Part shown: in pieces, positions 36,086 through 44,201 of the stretch
Numbering within the stretch: position 1 is the first letter of the stretch
Layout of the letters: the number at the start of each line of letters is the position of its first letter
Assembly: GCF_000380965.1 (NCBI RefSeq)
Contig: NZ_KB905552.1
Span: forward strand, 88,880 to 152,879
DNA length: 64,000 nt
Source of the DNA: Paenibacillus ginsengihumi DSM 21568
GTDB lineage: Bacteria; Bacillota; Bacilli; Paenibacillales; NBRC-103111
Reading direction: 5' to 3'
Translations under genes and position numbers: made by a program
Notes under the pieces: generated by a model
Told to the model about the DNA's origin: nothing
The model's database searches: none
The model's input: the letters and a program-made list of their open reading frames with translations, nothing else

Positions 36086-36244
36086 CGCCGCATACCCTCC
36101 CGTTTCGCTGGTTACGCTTTCATTATACCTGATTTCGCTGCGGATATGGATACTTTCACCAAATTGAGAAAAATGTCTATCCGAAGTCCTTTATCGTGCA
36201 AACCTAGACTTTGCTGCGACAAGAGATATTCCGCCGGCGGCCTC

Positions 36245-36320
36245 GAACTCCGCGTCAGCGGTCGAACCTCGCGTTAGCGGTCGAACTCCGCGTCAGCGGT
36301 CAAACCTCGCGTTAGCGGTC
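36245..36320. repeat. 19 bp minisatellite, four copies
   Basis: Perfect 19 bp steps: GAACTCCGCGTCAGCGGTC at 36245 and 36283 alternates with GAACCTCGCGTTAGCGGTC at 36264 and AAACCTCGCGTTAGCGGTC at 36302. The same unit on the opposite strand forms the array at 6612-6752. Confidence 0.9.
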
Positions 36321-36375
36321 GTTTTTCTTGGAACGGCAAGTCGCACTTCGCTCGCTTCAACACTTTAGCGAAGTT
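36310..36375 (-). repeat. GCGAAGTGCGAC repeat (family 2), inverted copy
   Basis: On the plus strand CGTTTTTCTTGGAACGG, CAAGTCGCACTTCGCT and TTTAGCGAAGTTA are the reverse complement of the copy at 63540-63655 in the same order. It runs directly on from the 19 bp array. Confidence 0.75.
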
Positions 36376-36390
36376 AGACGGTAACGCGAA

Positions 36391-36431
36391 AAGAAAGCTC
36401 CCGCCCCACCGGAAACGGTAGGGACGGGAGC
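36391..36431 (-). terminator. Terminator of the VanY-type carboxypeptidase gene
   Basis: GCTCCCG (36397-36403) and CGGGAGC (36425-36431) with additional inner pairing; CTTTCTTTTC follows on the minus strand. Confidence 0.8.
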
Positions 36432-36476
36432 GTGCGGGCCGCGTATGGCGTCTTGTTGCTTAAAAAAGACTCTTGT

Positions 36477-37418
36477 TCAAGGCTGAGAAACGGGCACGGC
36501 GTCGAAGTATTCCTCCAAGGTAATGCCTTTCGCGGCCATTTCCTTGGCGATCTCCACTCCGACGTACCGCAAATGCCAAGGCTCGTATTGATAGCCGGTA
36601 ATGTTCTCCTTGCCTTTCGGATAGCGGATGATGAATCCGTATTCCGGAGCATGCTCGGCGAGCCATTCCGCTTCCTTGGTGTCGGCGAAGCAATCGGACG
36701 CTGCGCATTTGCCGTCGCTGCCGGAGACGTCGATGGCCAGCCCGGTCTCATGCTCGCTGGTGCCCGGTACGGCGCTGTAGGTGCGGGCTTTGGCTTCGCC
36801 GTCCTTCTTGACATAGCGTTCGAACAGCGCCTTCTGCGTGGCTCGGGAACGGTAAGCGGACACGCCGGCCAGCGCGACGCCGTCCTCTTTGGCAGCGGCG
36901 AACAGTTTCTCGAGCGCTTCGGCGGCTTCCTTGCGCAGCATACGCTTCTCGATCTTTTCCTTGAACAGGAACGGAACGTCCGGATAGACCAGATCGCTCG
37001 GCTTGTAGTTGTCCGGCAAAGCGTTTTGCTTGTTGACAAGGGCCGTGATGCTTTCGGGCTTGGCGACGACCTGCATTTCCTTGTCCTTCCCCGAAGCGTC
37101 ATTCCCCTGGTTGACGGGTTGGCTCTTGTCCGCAGTCTTGCCGGTGGTTTTGTTCGCTCCGTCGTCCGCAGGCTCGTTCTGTTTGTCTGGGGCGGCGTCT
37201 CGCCCGGTCGGAGCATTCGGGGCGGCTGCGCTGCCCGAAGCCGGCGTTGCGTCAGAGCGCCCGCTATGCGGGTCGCCAGCGCTGCTTGCCGCGCCGGAAG
37301 ACGGCCCGCCGCTCTCCGCAGGCGGCGAGGCGATCTCTCCGGGGGCTTCGTTGCCGCAGCCCGCGATTGCCAGTGTGAGAGCAAGCAGCAGGGCAGACAT
37401 CGTTGTCATTTTGCTCAT
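36477..37418 (-). CDS. D,D-carboxypeptidase of the VanY/DdcB (M15B) family, lipoprotein
   Basis: 313 residues, ATG at 37416-37418 with AGGAGCT upstream. Lipobox IAGC gives an exported, membrane-anchored protein. Residues about 25-120 are a long Pro/Ala/Ser/Asp linker to reach the wall. The peptidase domain (about 175-310) has the zinc motif SEHETGLAIDV, AYRSRATQ and EPWHLRYVG with the last His ligand. These enzymes trim the terminal D-Ala of muropeptides; VanY proper lowers glycopeptide targets, but no van genes are near, so a housekeeping wall function is more likely. Confidence 0.92.
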   Translation of the reverse strand: MSKMTTMSALLLALTLAIAGCGNEAPGEIASPPAESGGPSSGAASSAGDPHSGRSDATPASGSAAAPNAPTGRDAAPDKQNEPADDGANKTTGKTADKSQPVNQGNDASGKDKEMQVVAKPESITALVNKQNALPDNYKPSDLVYPDVPFLFKEKIEKRMLRKEAAEALEKLFAAAKEDGVALAGVSAYRSRATQKALFERYVKKDGEAKARTYSAVPGTSEHETGLAIDVSGSDGKCAASDCFADTKEAEWLAEHAPEYGFIIRYPKGKENITGYQYEPWHLRYVGVEIAKEMAAKGITLEEYFDAVPVSQP

Positions 37419-37692
37419 GGTAGCTCCTTTTATGGTGTCGGATAAAATTCGGCATTCAGGCCGCTACCTTAATGGACGATGTTGGGCCGCAGAAAGTTAC
37501 ATATCGGCGCGACGGGAGCATCCGATCGGCGCGACTCGGCACGAAGCGGACCGCCAACCGACGGAAGGGGAAACCGAATGCTGCAGACATAACGACAGGG
37601 AACGAATGGTAAGAGGGAAACCCCCGAAACCTTCGGCCGGGGTTCTGCGTCAATACATATGAACAAAGCGAATGAGGGCCTGCCAGCAAGGA
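37419..37692. other. Intergenic region with a probable terminator for the NlpC/P60 gene
   Basis: No gene is supported. Near 37618-37647 AAACCCCCG and CCGGGGTT can pair across a short arm 30 bp past the NlpC/P60 stop codon (read on the minus strand), but there is no clear T run. Confidence 0.4.
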
Positions 37693-38688
37693 TTAAAGTG
37701 CGCTGCCTCCGAAAATGAATCGGTATTCCCAATGCTTGCCCTGGATGTTGTCGATGCGGACGCCGCCGGACTCCTTGGAGTATGTATGCAGGATTTGCCC
37801 ATTGCCAAGGTAGATGCCGCAGTGGGTAATTCGCTGATTCGACATATCGCTCGGATAACTCGATTTGCTTGTCCCTTTATAAGACATAAAGAACATGATG
37901 TCGCCAGGCTGCAGCTTTTTCCAGTCGGTTGTTATATTGCCCTTCGACTTTACGTACTCGCCCTGCTTGCGGGAATCGCTCGGAAGCGTAATGCCCAGCG
38001 CATCCTTGAAGGCTTGTCTTACGAAGTCGGAGCAATCGAATGTTTTCGTATTCGAGCGGCTGGAGCCGTACTCGTACGGCGTGCCCAAATATTTTTTGCC
38101 CGCAGCAATGACCTTTTGGGCCGCTTGGGAGGCCGGGATCGACGGCGTCGAACCGCTGTTATTCCCGTTCGATGCGCCTGTGCTGATATATTTCGAGCTG
38201 GTGGAGACATAGCCTGTCTTTCCCGAAGAGGTGCGCACCTTATACCAATAATTGTTGACCTTGCTAAGGATTTGGACCTGATCCCCTTTTTTGAGCAGAC
38301 CGTATGATTTTGCGCTGGTGCTTGGGCCGCTGCGGAAGTTGACGCCTCCTACGATGGTCGCGTTAGGCTGGAAACTGCCGGAAGACGTATTCGAAGACGA
38401 CGAACCGGAGTCGGTTGTGCGAATATACTTGGAGTTCGACGAGACGTAACCAAGCTTGCCGCTGGAATCGCGGACTTGATACCAATATTTGTTGACTTTG
38501 CTGACGATATCGACTTGTTCTCCATCTTTCAGGTAACGGTATACGGTGGAATCGACATTCGGCGCGCTGCGGAAGCTGACGGTATCGACAATGACGGCAT
38601 CCGCGGCATGGGCTTTGTCTGCGATGAAAGCGCCGGCACCGAAGGTAACGGCTGTGGCAAGCAGCAACGACGACAGTTGTTTGTTCAT
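37693..38688 (-). CDS. Secreted cell-wall hydrolase: two SH3b domains plus NlpC/P60
   Basis: 331 residues, ATG at 38686-38688 with AGGAGGTAGT upstream. A signal peptide ends near AHA (28). Two SH3b repeats follow (VDTVSFRSAPNVDSTVYRYL at about 35 and VGGVNFRSGPSTSAKSYGLL at about 112), each ending in GKxGYVSxxSKYI. The NlpC/P60 domain (about 190-331) has the catalytic Cys in FDCSDFVRQ, His in ITHCGIYLG and a third polar residue in HTYSKE. It cleaves gamma-D-Glu-diaminopimelate or nearby bonds in peptidoglycan, as LytE/LytF/CwlS-type enzymes do. Confidence 0.94.
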   Translation of the reverse strand: MNKQLSSLLLATAVTFGAGAFIADKAHAADAVIVDTVSFRSAPNVDSTVYRYLKDGEQVDIVSKVNKYWYQVRDSSGKLGYVSSNSKYIRTTDSGSSSSNTSSGSFQPNATIVGGVNFRSGPSTSAKSYGLLKKGDQVQILSKVNNYWYKVRTSSGKTGYVSTSSKYISTGASNGNNSGSTPSIPASQAAQKVIAAGKKYLGTPYEYGSSRSNTKTFDCSDFVRQAFKDALGITLPSDSRKQGEYVKSKGNITTDWKKLQPGDIMFFMSYKGTSKSSYPSDMSNQRITHCGIYLGNGQILHTYSKESGGVRIDNIQGKHWEYRFIFGGSAL

Positions 38689-38849
38689 GTTGTACTACCT
38701 CCTGTGAATCTGGATGTAACAAGCCTGAATTGGCATTGATCGCTCTCTGTTGGGAAGAGATGCCGTTTTTGGGCCTGCAATATGAGCTTAACATGAGAAA
38801 AAACGGTAAGCCTAGAGGTAATTCCTGACATGCTCTCGTGTCGGGCTAT

Positions 38850-38878
38850 TTGACATGCCCGCAGACAAGCGCCACAAT
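38850..38878 (+). promoter_or_regulatory. Promoter for the TlpA-like gene
   Basis: TTGACA (38850-38855), 17 bp, CACAAT (38873-38878), 50 bp before the start codon. Confidence 0.6.
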
Positions 38879-38928
38879 GAGAATAAGCGAGAACACGTGT
38901 AAGTCTTGAAGGAGGTTGCTCAATTCTC

Positions 38929-39954
38929 ATGATGGCCGTTAATGTGGGGCCGGTCGTCCTGCAGTGGAGCACGCTGGCGGCGCTGCTGGCGGCGCTGGCC
39001 GGCTATGTCGCGCTGCGGCTTCGGCTGCGGAATACGGCCGAAGCTGCGCCGGTCGCTTCTGCGGCCAGCACGGCGCTGCTCATCTGGCTGCTCGTCTGGA
39101 AGCTGAGCGTGTACATATTCGATCCGTCGGCGGTTCAGGACGGGTTCCGGTCGCTGCTTTATTTCAACGGCGGCGTCCAGGGCGCGATCCTGGCGTCGGT
39201 CCTCGCTGTTCTTTGCCTTGCTTATGCCGCCTGGAGAGGACGAGCTTCCCGCCACGCTTATATCGATTCGCTCTTGGCCGCGATTTTGAGCGGGTGCGCC
39301 GCATACGGGCTGCTGCAGTTCGCGGCGGGAGAAGGTCACCGCCTGACGACAGGGGGCATGACGCTGTGGTGCGCAGCGGCGGCTCTGTACGGTCTGACGC
39401 GGCTGCGTTTCTCGCCGATACGGCAGTCTCTGCAGCTCGCGCTCGTTGCCGCGATTGGCGCCTCGCTGCTGTGGACAGCGGCGGCGAACGGATGGGAGCG
39501 GACAAGCGCTGCCGCCGCCCCGGGAGTCGGCTTGAAAAAGGGGCAGTTGGCCCCGGACTTCGAGCTGGAGAGCTTGGATGGGGAGAGGATCAGGCTGTCG
39601 GATTATCGCGGCCGAACCGTCGTGCTTAATTTTTGGGCTACATGGTGCCCTCCTTGTCAGGCGGAAATGCCCTACCTGCAGCGGTTCTACGCGGACTTCG
39701 GCATGGAGGACGCGGTTGTGCTGGGGGTGAACGCCACGACGACAGAAGTCAGCCGCGTCGTCGTCAAGGCATGGGTACGCGAATGGGGACTGACCTTCCC
39801 GATCGTTTATGACGGCGAAGGCGAGGTCGGGCAGACGTATCGGGTAACGGCTTATCCGGCAACGTACATCATCGGCCCGGACGGAGTCATTCGGCAAAAG
39901 CATCAAGGACCGTTGAATTACGAGCAGCTGAAGCAGGCGGCAGGGTTAAAGTGA
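38929..39954 (+). CDS. Membrane-anchored TlpA/ResA-like thioredoxin
   Basis: 341 residues, ATG 38929 (AAGGAGGTTGC upstream; the next codon is also ATG). Residues 1 to about 190 form five to six membrane helices, much more than ResA's single anchor and resembling the prolipoprotein-like membrane part seen in some Paenibacillus thiol-disulfide proteins. The C-terminal thioredoxin fold (about 195-341) has GQLAPDFELESLDGERI, the active site WATWCPPCQAEMP, and cis-Pro region YPATYIIGPDG. It probably reduces disulfides on the outer face, for example in cytochrome c maturation. Confidence 0.88.
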   Translation: MMAVNVGPVVLQWSTLAALLAALAGYVALRLRLRNTAEAAPVASAASTALLIWLLVWKLSVYIFDPSAVQDGFRSLLYFNGGVQGAILASVLAVLCLAYAAWRGRASRHAYIDSLLAAILSGCAAYGLLQFAAGEGHRLTTGGMTLWCAAAALYGLTRLRFSPIRQSLQLALVAAIGASLLWTAAANGWERTSAAAAPGVGLKKGQLAPDFELESLDGERIRLSDYRGRTVVLNFWATWCPPCQAEMPYLQRFYADFGMEDAVVLGVNATTTEVSRVVVKAWVREWGLTFPIVYDGEGEVGQTYRVTAYPATYIIGPDGVIRQKHQGPLNYEQLKQAAGLK

Positions 39955-40002
39955 TGCCGAGCATTACTTCATGTTGCCTGGCATTGCTGTCTGTGCTTAT
40001 TG

Positions 40003-40041
40003 AAAGAGGGACCCTTCTGGGAAAGCGGGGCCCCTCTTTTT
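40003..40041 (+). terminator. Terminator after the TlpA-like gene
   Basis: AAAGAGGGACCC and GGGCCCCTCTTT pair with one mismatch, then TTTTA. Confidence 0.85.
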
Positions 40042-40069
40042 ATCGTTATGGAAAGTTTAGCTTGGATTA

Positions 40070-40262
40070 AAGCGAAGTGCGACTTTCCGTACCAGGAAAA
40101 CTACCGCTGAACCGCGGTCGCTCATCCTTGAATGGACGTCGATATACGTTTTCTTAACATGCGTGCCGGAAAAAGTAACTCCGCTAAAGGCGTGCGAGCG
40201 ATCGCGTTTTTCCGTACCAGGAAAAACGACCGATAAACCAAGCGCGGCCGTTCCTCTCGGAA
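40070..40262. repeat. GCGAAGTGCGAC repeat (family 2), two adjacent copies
   Basis: Copy one (about 40070-40155) has GCGAAGTGCGACTTTCCG, TACCAGGAAAACTACCGCTG, CGCGGTCGCTCATCCTTG and ATGGACGTCGATATACG. Copy two (about 40190-40262) is shorter and diverged (TTTTTCCGTACCAGGAAAAA, CGACCGATAAACCAAGCGCG). The best match is at 63540-63655. Confidence 0.8.
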
Positions 40263-40267
40263 TGTAC

Positions 40268-40445
40268 TTCTATCTTGAAAATTTGGCGGTATACGCCGAC
40301 AAAATTTCAATACCGCAGGTGACGACCGATGACGAAAGGAAGCGCTCGTCATAGGCGTCTATCTTGAAAATAGCGCGGGGCCCGCGGCCCATTTTCATCT
40401 TCTGATGGTGCCGCGCAAGCCGCATGGGGGTCTATCTTGAAAATA
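40268..40445. repeat. Family 1 repeat copy with extra partial units
   Basis: A near-complete unit (about 40268-40362) has TGAAAATTTGGCGG, GCCGACAAAATTTCA, GACGACCGATGACGA and CGCTCGTCATAGGCG. The phrase TCTATCTTGAAAATAG then recurs at about 40359 and 40429 with GC-rich filler between, so remnants of two further units adjoin it. Confidence 0.8.
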
Positions 40446-40476
40446 GCCCCCAGGGCGGGCGGCTTGCGTCTTGATC

Positions 40477-41874
40477 TTACTCTCCCGCAAGCTGTGCCCG
40501 GCGTAGCCGTCCGTCGTCCGGCAGCGGGATGTCCGCCCATGTCCGGCCGGCTCCGTTAAACTGCGGCAGCCACGGGGCAAGCGCGTCGAACATCTCGTCG
40601 CACATTCGCCATACTTCGTCGGTCGTGCACACGGCAGCCGTCAGCGGATCGTGCAGCACTGCCTGCTTCACCAGCTCGCGGTCGCCCGTCAAGGCCGCTT
40701 CAACGGCCATCTCCTGCACGCTGACGCTGGCGCAGCACGTAGCGGCGCAGGCAAGCGGCAGCCGGCCAGTGAACGTCGGCTGAATGCCGTTGCGGTCGAC
40801 ATAGCACGGAATTTCGATCGTGCATCCGTCGGGCAGGTTCGTAATCAGGCCTCGATTGCCGATATTGAAGTGTCCGCGGTAGACGCGGCCGGTCTCCAGC
40901 GCTTCGAGGATGTAGGAGCCGTGCTCCTCCGACCGCTCTCCGAGCTTGATGAATTCCAGCTCTCCGTTCAGCCATTTCGGGTAATTGTCCCGATATTCGT
41001 CCCTGCTGCTCAGGCAGTGATTCAAATAGCCGCCGGTTTCCCCGCCGATCCACACTTTGTCGTATATCCACTTGGCCGTTTCCTCTTTGCCGCGTTTGCG
41101 ATACCAGGGCAAATATTCGCTGAGATGGCCGTTCGATTCGGTCGAGAAGTAACCGAACCGCCGCAGCACGTCGATACGGCAAGGCTCCTTCTCGGCGATA
41201 TCGGGGTTCTTTTCCATGGCCGGCAAAATATCCTTCAGCAGGCTGCGTCCCCGGTGCGACACTTGAACGAACCAGGTCTGGTGGTTGATGCCTGCCGCGG
41301 TGTAATCGACCTCTTCCTTGGGCAGCCCGAGCGCTTGAGCGATGAGCGCATGGCTGTGCTGCACGCCGTGGCATAGCCCGACAGCCCGTACGCCGCCGGC
41401 GCGCCGCAGCGCCCACATGTTCATCGCCATCGGATTCGAATAATTGAGCAGCAGCGCCCCCGGCGCGAGCTCCCGCATATCGCGCGCGATATCGAGCAGC
41501 ACGGGGATCGTGCGCAGCGCGAAGAACACGCCGCCCGGGCCGAGCGTGTCTCCTACGCATTGATCGACGCCGTATTTCAGCGGAATTTCAATATCGTGGG
41601 CGAACGCTTCCAATCCTCCGACCCGGGCCGTGCAGAAAACATAATCGGCGCCGGCGATCGCTTCCCGCTGATCCAGCGCGGCGGAGACGGTTGCCGGCAG
41701 GCCGTTCTTCTCGATCATCGCCCGGCACAGATTGGCGGCCATCTCCAGGTTCTCTTCATGGATATCCATGAAACGGAATTGCGCATTCTGAAACTCCGGG
41801 ACGGCCAGGATGTCCATCACGAGGCGGCGGGTGAAGCCGATGCTTCCCGCGCCGATCATGGCGATTTTCAACAT
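40477..41874 (-). CDS. GH4 NAD- and Mn-dependent glycosidase (alpha-galactosidase/alpha-glucosidase type)
   Basis: 465 residues from the ATG at 41872-41874 with GGAGGGG upstream; the 16 codons open before it are not used. GH4 features: NAD-binding IAMIGAGSIGF, LDIARDMRELAPGALLLNYSNPMAMNMWAL, the metal-binding Cys and His in GLCHGVQHS (about 185) and GINHQTWF. GH4 enzymes oxidise C3, eliminate and re-reduce to cleave glycosides; the CHGV plus GINH pattern fits the MelA-like alpha-galactosidase clade. Cytoplasmic. Divergent from an AraC gene 94 bp away, which likely regulates it. Confidence 0.93.
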   Translation of the reverse strand: MLKIAMIGAGSIGFTRRLVMDILAVPEFQNAQFRFMDIHEENLEMAANLCRAMIEKNGLPATVSAALDQREAIAGADYVFCTARVGGLEAFAHDIEIPLKYGVDQCVGDTLGPGGVFFALRTIPVLLDIARDMRELAPGALLLNYSNPMAMNMWALRRAGGVRAVGLCHGVQHSHALIAQALGLPKEEVDYTAAGINHQTWFVQVSHRGRSLLKDILPAMEKNPDIAEKEPCRIDVLRRFGYFSTESNGHLSEYLPWYRKRGKEETAKWIYDKVWIGGETGGYLNHCLSSRDEYRDNYPKWLNGELEFIKLGERSEEHGSYILEALETGRVYRGHFNIGNRGLITNLPDGCTIEIPCYVDRNGIQPTFTGRLPLACAATCCASVSVQEMAVEAALTGDRELVKQAVLHDPLTAAVCTTDEVWRMCDEMFDALAPWLPQFNGAGRTWADIPLPDDGRLRRAQLAGE

Positions 41875-41968
41875 AGAAATCCCCTCCGAATTTCGCATTT
41901 TAGCTGCTTGCCGAATTGACATAACGCTTCAGTCAGCTTCATAATAAGGCAATCGGAGAGAAGCGACA

Positions 41969-42898
41969 ATGATAACATATTATCGAAAGGATGAGACTAT
42001 ATTGCTGTATCCTCATGAGGCTTGTGAAAGGAGCAGCATCGGCTTCAAATATTTGTCCGAGGCGGGGATGCCGATTCGCCTGATCAACATCGGCTGGGAC
42101 CGTGTCGTTTCGCCGCAATACCGGTGGCATGGCCTGCGGCGGGGCGGGGGGTATGCGATATTCCAGTACACGCTGAACGGCCGGGGCATGCTGCGCATCG
42201 GCGAGACGAAGCATGCCTTGCCGAAGGAGACCGCTTTCTTGACCGTTGTTCCCAGCGATCACGAATATTATTTTTCCGAGGAAGCGAGCGAATGGGAGTT
42301 TTTGTACGTGGTGGTGAACGGGTCTGACGCGATCCATCATTGCACCGAGCTGATCCGCCGGCTCGGGCCGGTCATCCCGCTTCGCGACCGCCAGGAGCCG
42401 GTGCTTGCGATCAGCCGGCTGTACGCGGAGCTGTGCCGCAATCCGCAGCTCGACAAATACGTCATCTCGGCCAGACTGTACGAATGGCTGATGGAGCTGC
42501 ACCGGCTGGCCGAGGGGAGAGATATCGTCCGGGCGGACGAAGAGTTGCCGGGGCCGATTCGCGCGGCGGTCCGGCTGATGAAATCGCGGTACAGCGAAGA
42601 CTTGTCCGTCGACGATATGGCAAGCGCCGCCGGCCTGACGAAGTATCACTTCTGCCGGCAGTTCCAGAAGAAGACGGGGCTAAGGCCGAATCAATATTTG
42701 CGCAAAATCCGCGTGGAGCAGGCGGCCCGGCTGCTGCGCCATACGGAACGTACCGTCGAGGCGATCGCGCGAGAGACCGGATTCGGCTATACGAACTATT
42801 TTATCAAGGTGTTCCGCTCGTTTGTCGGCGTCACTCCGAACGAATACAGGCTCGGCAAGCAGGTCGATCCGGTGTCGTTCCTGCGAGTCGAGCAGTAA
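41969..42898 (+). CDS. AraC-family regulator divergent from the GH4 gene
   Basis: 309 residues, ATG 41969. N-terminal cupin sensor (YAIFQYTLNGRGMLRIGE, ETAFLTVVPSDHEYYFSE), C-terminal double helix-turn-helix (LSVDDMASAAGLTKYHFCRQFQKKTGLRPNQYL and VEAIARETGFGYTNYFIKVFRSFVGVTPNEYR). This is the classic arrangement for a local activator of glycoside use; the shared 94 bp intergenic region should hold its operator, although no clear direct repeats stand out. Confidence 0.93.
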   Translation: MITYYRKDETILLYPHEACERSSIGFKYLSEAGMPIRLINIGWDRVVSPQYRWHGLRRGGGYAIFQYTLNGRGMLRIGETKHALPKETAFLTVVPSDHEYYFSEEASEWEFLYVVVNGSDAIHHCTELIRRLGPVIPLRDRQEPVLAISRLYAELCRNPQLDKYVISARLYEWLMELHRLAEGRDIVRADEELPGPIRAAVRLMKSRYSEDLSVDDMASAAGLTKYHFCRQFQKKTGLRPNQYLRKIRVEQAARLLRHTERTVEAIARETGFGYTNYFIKVFRSFVGVTPNEYRLGKQVDPVSFLRVEQ

Positions 42899-42899
42899 G

Positions 42900-43010
42900 G
42901 CCGCCCGGCGTCCGGTGCCAAGCAGCGCGTCGTCCGGTGCCAAGCCGTCCGGCGGGCCAGGCCGCCCGGCGTCCGGTGCCAGGCAGCCCTCCTCCCGGCG
43001 GCGGAGCCTT
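42900..43010. repeat. GC-rich short repeats between convergent genes
   Basis: CGTCCGGTGCCAAGC-type words occur at about 42909, 42930 and 42970, separated by GCCGCCCGG. The minus-strand frame through them gives only RRTAWHRTP-like low-complexity peptide. Confidence 0.6.
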
Positions 43011-43865
43011 TCACGGCAAGAAGCCGGCCTGACTGACGAACAGCCCCTCCTCCGGAAAATAGCGGCGCAGCGAGTCCAGGACGCGCCGGTAAGCCCGCGG
43101 GTCGTACCATTCCTCGCAGCCGAGCCGCGCATAGAGCGGCTGCAGGCCGAGCCGGGCCGACCGTCTGCCGCGGCTGCCGTCGCCCATGATGTAGTCGTCC
43201 ACGACGACCCGGCGAATCCCCGTTGCCGCGAGCGTCTCGGCAAAGCGCTCGGAGGAGGGGAGCACAGGGGATACGGCAGCCTGCACGTCGAGCCCCGCTT
43301 CGGCCAGCGTTCGCAGCACGCGCAGCCTGGCATGAACGGGGGGAGCGGCGGGAGTGAACGTCCGGCGAACCGCCTCCAGATCCGTCTCGAGGGTGACGCT
43401 GACGCGAACCCGCGAACCTATGCGCTGCAGCCAGTCGATATCTCGCAGCACGAGCGGACTGCGAGTCTGCACAAGCAGAAACTCGGGCCGGATATCCATT
43501 GCTCCTTCCGGCAGCCAGGCGTCGTCCCCGGCCATAACTGCAAGCAGCGAGCGGGTGAGCTGCAGACGATACTCGATCGGCTGGTAAGGATCGGTCGCGG
43601 AAGACATGAAGATCGACACCGGGCCTTTGCGGCGCTCCCGACGCAGCTCCTTCGCCAGCAGCTCGGCCGCCTGTTCCTTGACATCGACCCACGTCCCCCA
43701 AGGCTCTCCGCGAAACTTGGCTACGGGCATCTCGCGCACATAGCAGTAGGTGCAGGCGAAGGCGCAGCCTGTATAAGGGTTCAACGTATGGGAGTAGCCA
43801 GTCAGAAAGCCGGAGGCCGGCGTCAGCAGCCGGGTTGGCGTCTTGTACGACAGGTGAACGGGCAT
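43011..43865 (-). CDS. Radical SAM protein of the spore photoproduct lyase-like/Rv2578c group
   Basis: 284 residues from the ATG at 43863-43865, preceded by AAGGAG at good spacing; an ATG seven codons earlier is less likely. The iron-sulfur motif CAFACTYCYVREMP (CxxxCxxC) lies at about 34-47, after LNPYTG. Later SSATDPYQPIEYRLQLTR, FLLVQTRSPLVLRDID and SVTLETDLEAVRRTFTP match the SplB-related radical SAM branch that lacks the C-terminal DNA lesion-binding part. Function of this branch is unknown. It binds S-adenosylmethionine by inference from the family. Confidence 0.88.
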   Translation of the reverse strand: MPVHLSYKTPTRLLTPASGFLTGYSHTLNPYTGCAFACTYCYVREMPVAKFRGEPWGTWVDVKEQAAELLAKELRRERRKGPVSIFMSSATDPYQPIEYRLQLTRSLLAVMAGDDAWLPEGAMDIRPEFLLVQTRSPLVLRDIDWLQRIGSRVRVSVTLETDLEAVRRTFTPAAPPVHARLRVLRTLAEAGLDVQAAVSPVLPSSERFAETLAATGIRRVVVDDYIMGDGSRGRRSARLGLQPLYARLGCEEWYDPRAYRRVLDSLRRYFPEEGLFVSQAGFLP

Positions 43866-44201
43866 GGGGCAGCTCCTTTTTTTCATTTTTGAGCAGTTAT
43901 TATTGATGATTGATCATTCATTCGATGAAGTGTTTCCTGGTTCAAAGGTGTCGCAACACGCTTCCTTTTACATCGTAATGCAATCCTTCCTCCATGTATA
44001 TCCTGCGAATGGCAGTCTCCGGGCAGCCTCGTAACAAGAAGGGTTGCGGCCGAGTTCGGAAGCAATATTTCCCATTTCGGGAGGTATTATTTGCGGGGTG
44101 TCGAATATATAACATAATCCTATACATCCAAGAAACGCATCGTATCCGAAGTTCAATAACGTCAACGACAAGTCACAAAATAAGGGGAGCGGGGATCGAG
44201 A
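43866..44201. other. Intergenic region, no gene supported
   Basis: About 335 bp between divergent genes. Short minus-strand frames (MGNIASELGRNPS..., LHYDVKGSVLRHL, and LNQETLHRMNDQSSIITAQK ending at 43883) look protein-like in pieces but are in different frames and lack good starts. Confidence 0.35.

Noticed and set aside
35061..36320. CRISPR-like arrays in the 41 bp and 19 bp tandem repeats
   Set aside because: Units are contiguous without variable spacers of constant length and no cas genes are present.
36477..37418. Glycopeptide resistance (vanY) gene
   Set aside because: The M15B carboxypeptidase is clear, but no vanHAX or VanRS genes are near, so a resistance role is not supported.
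43883..44127. Overlapping short minus-strand frames upstream of the radical SAM gene, possibly one frameshifted small gene
   Set aside because: The pieces are in different frames, no single frame has a good start, and I cannot match them to a family.
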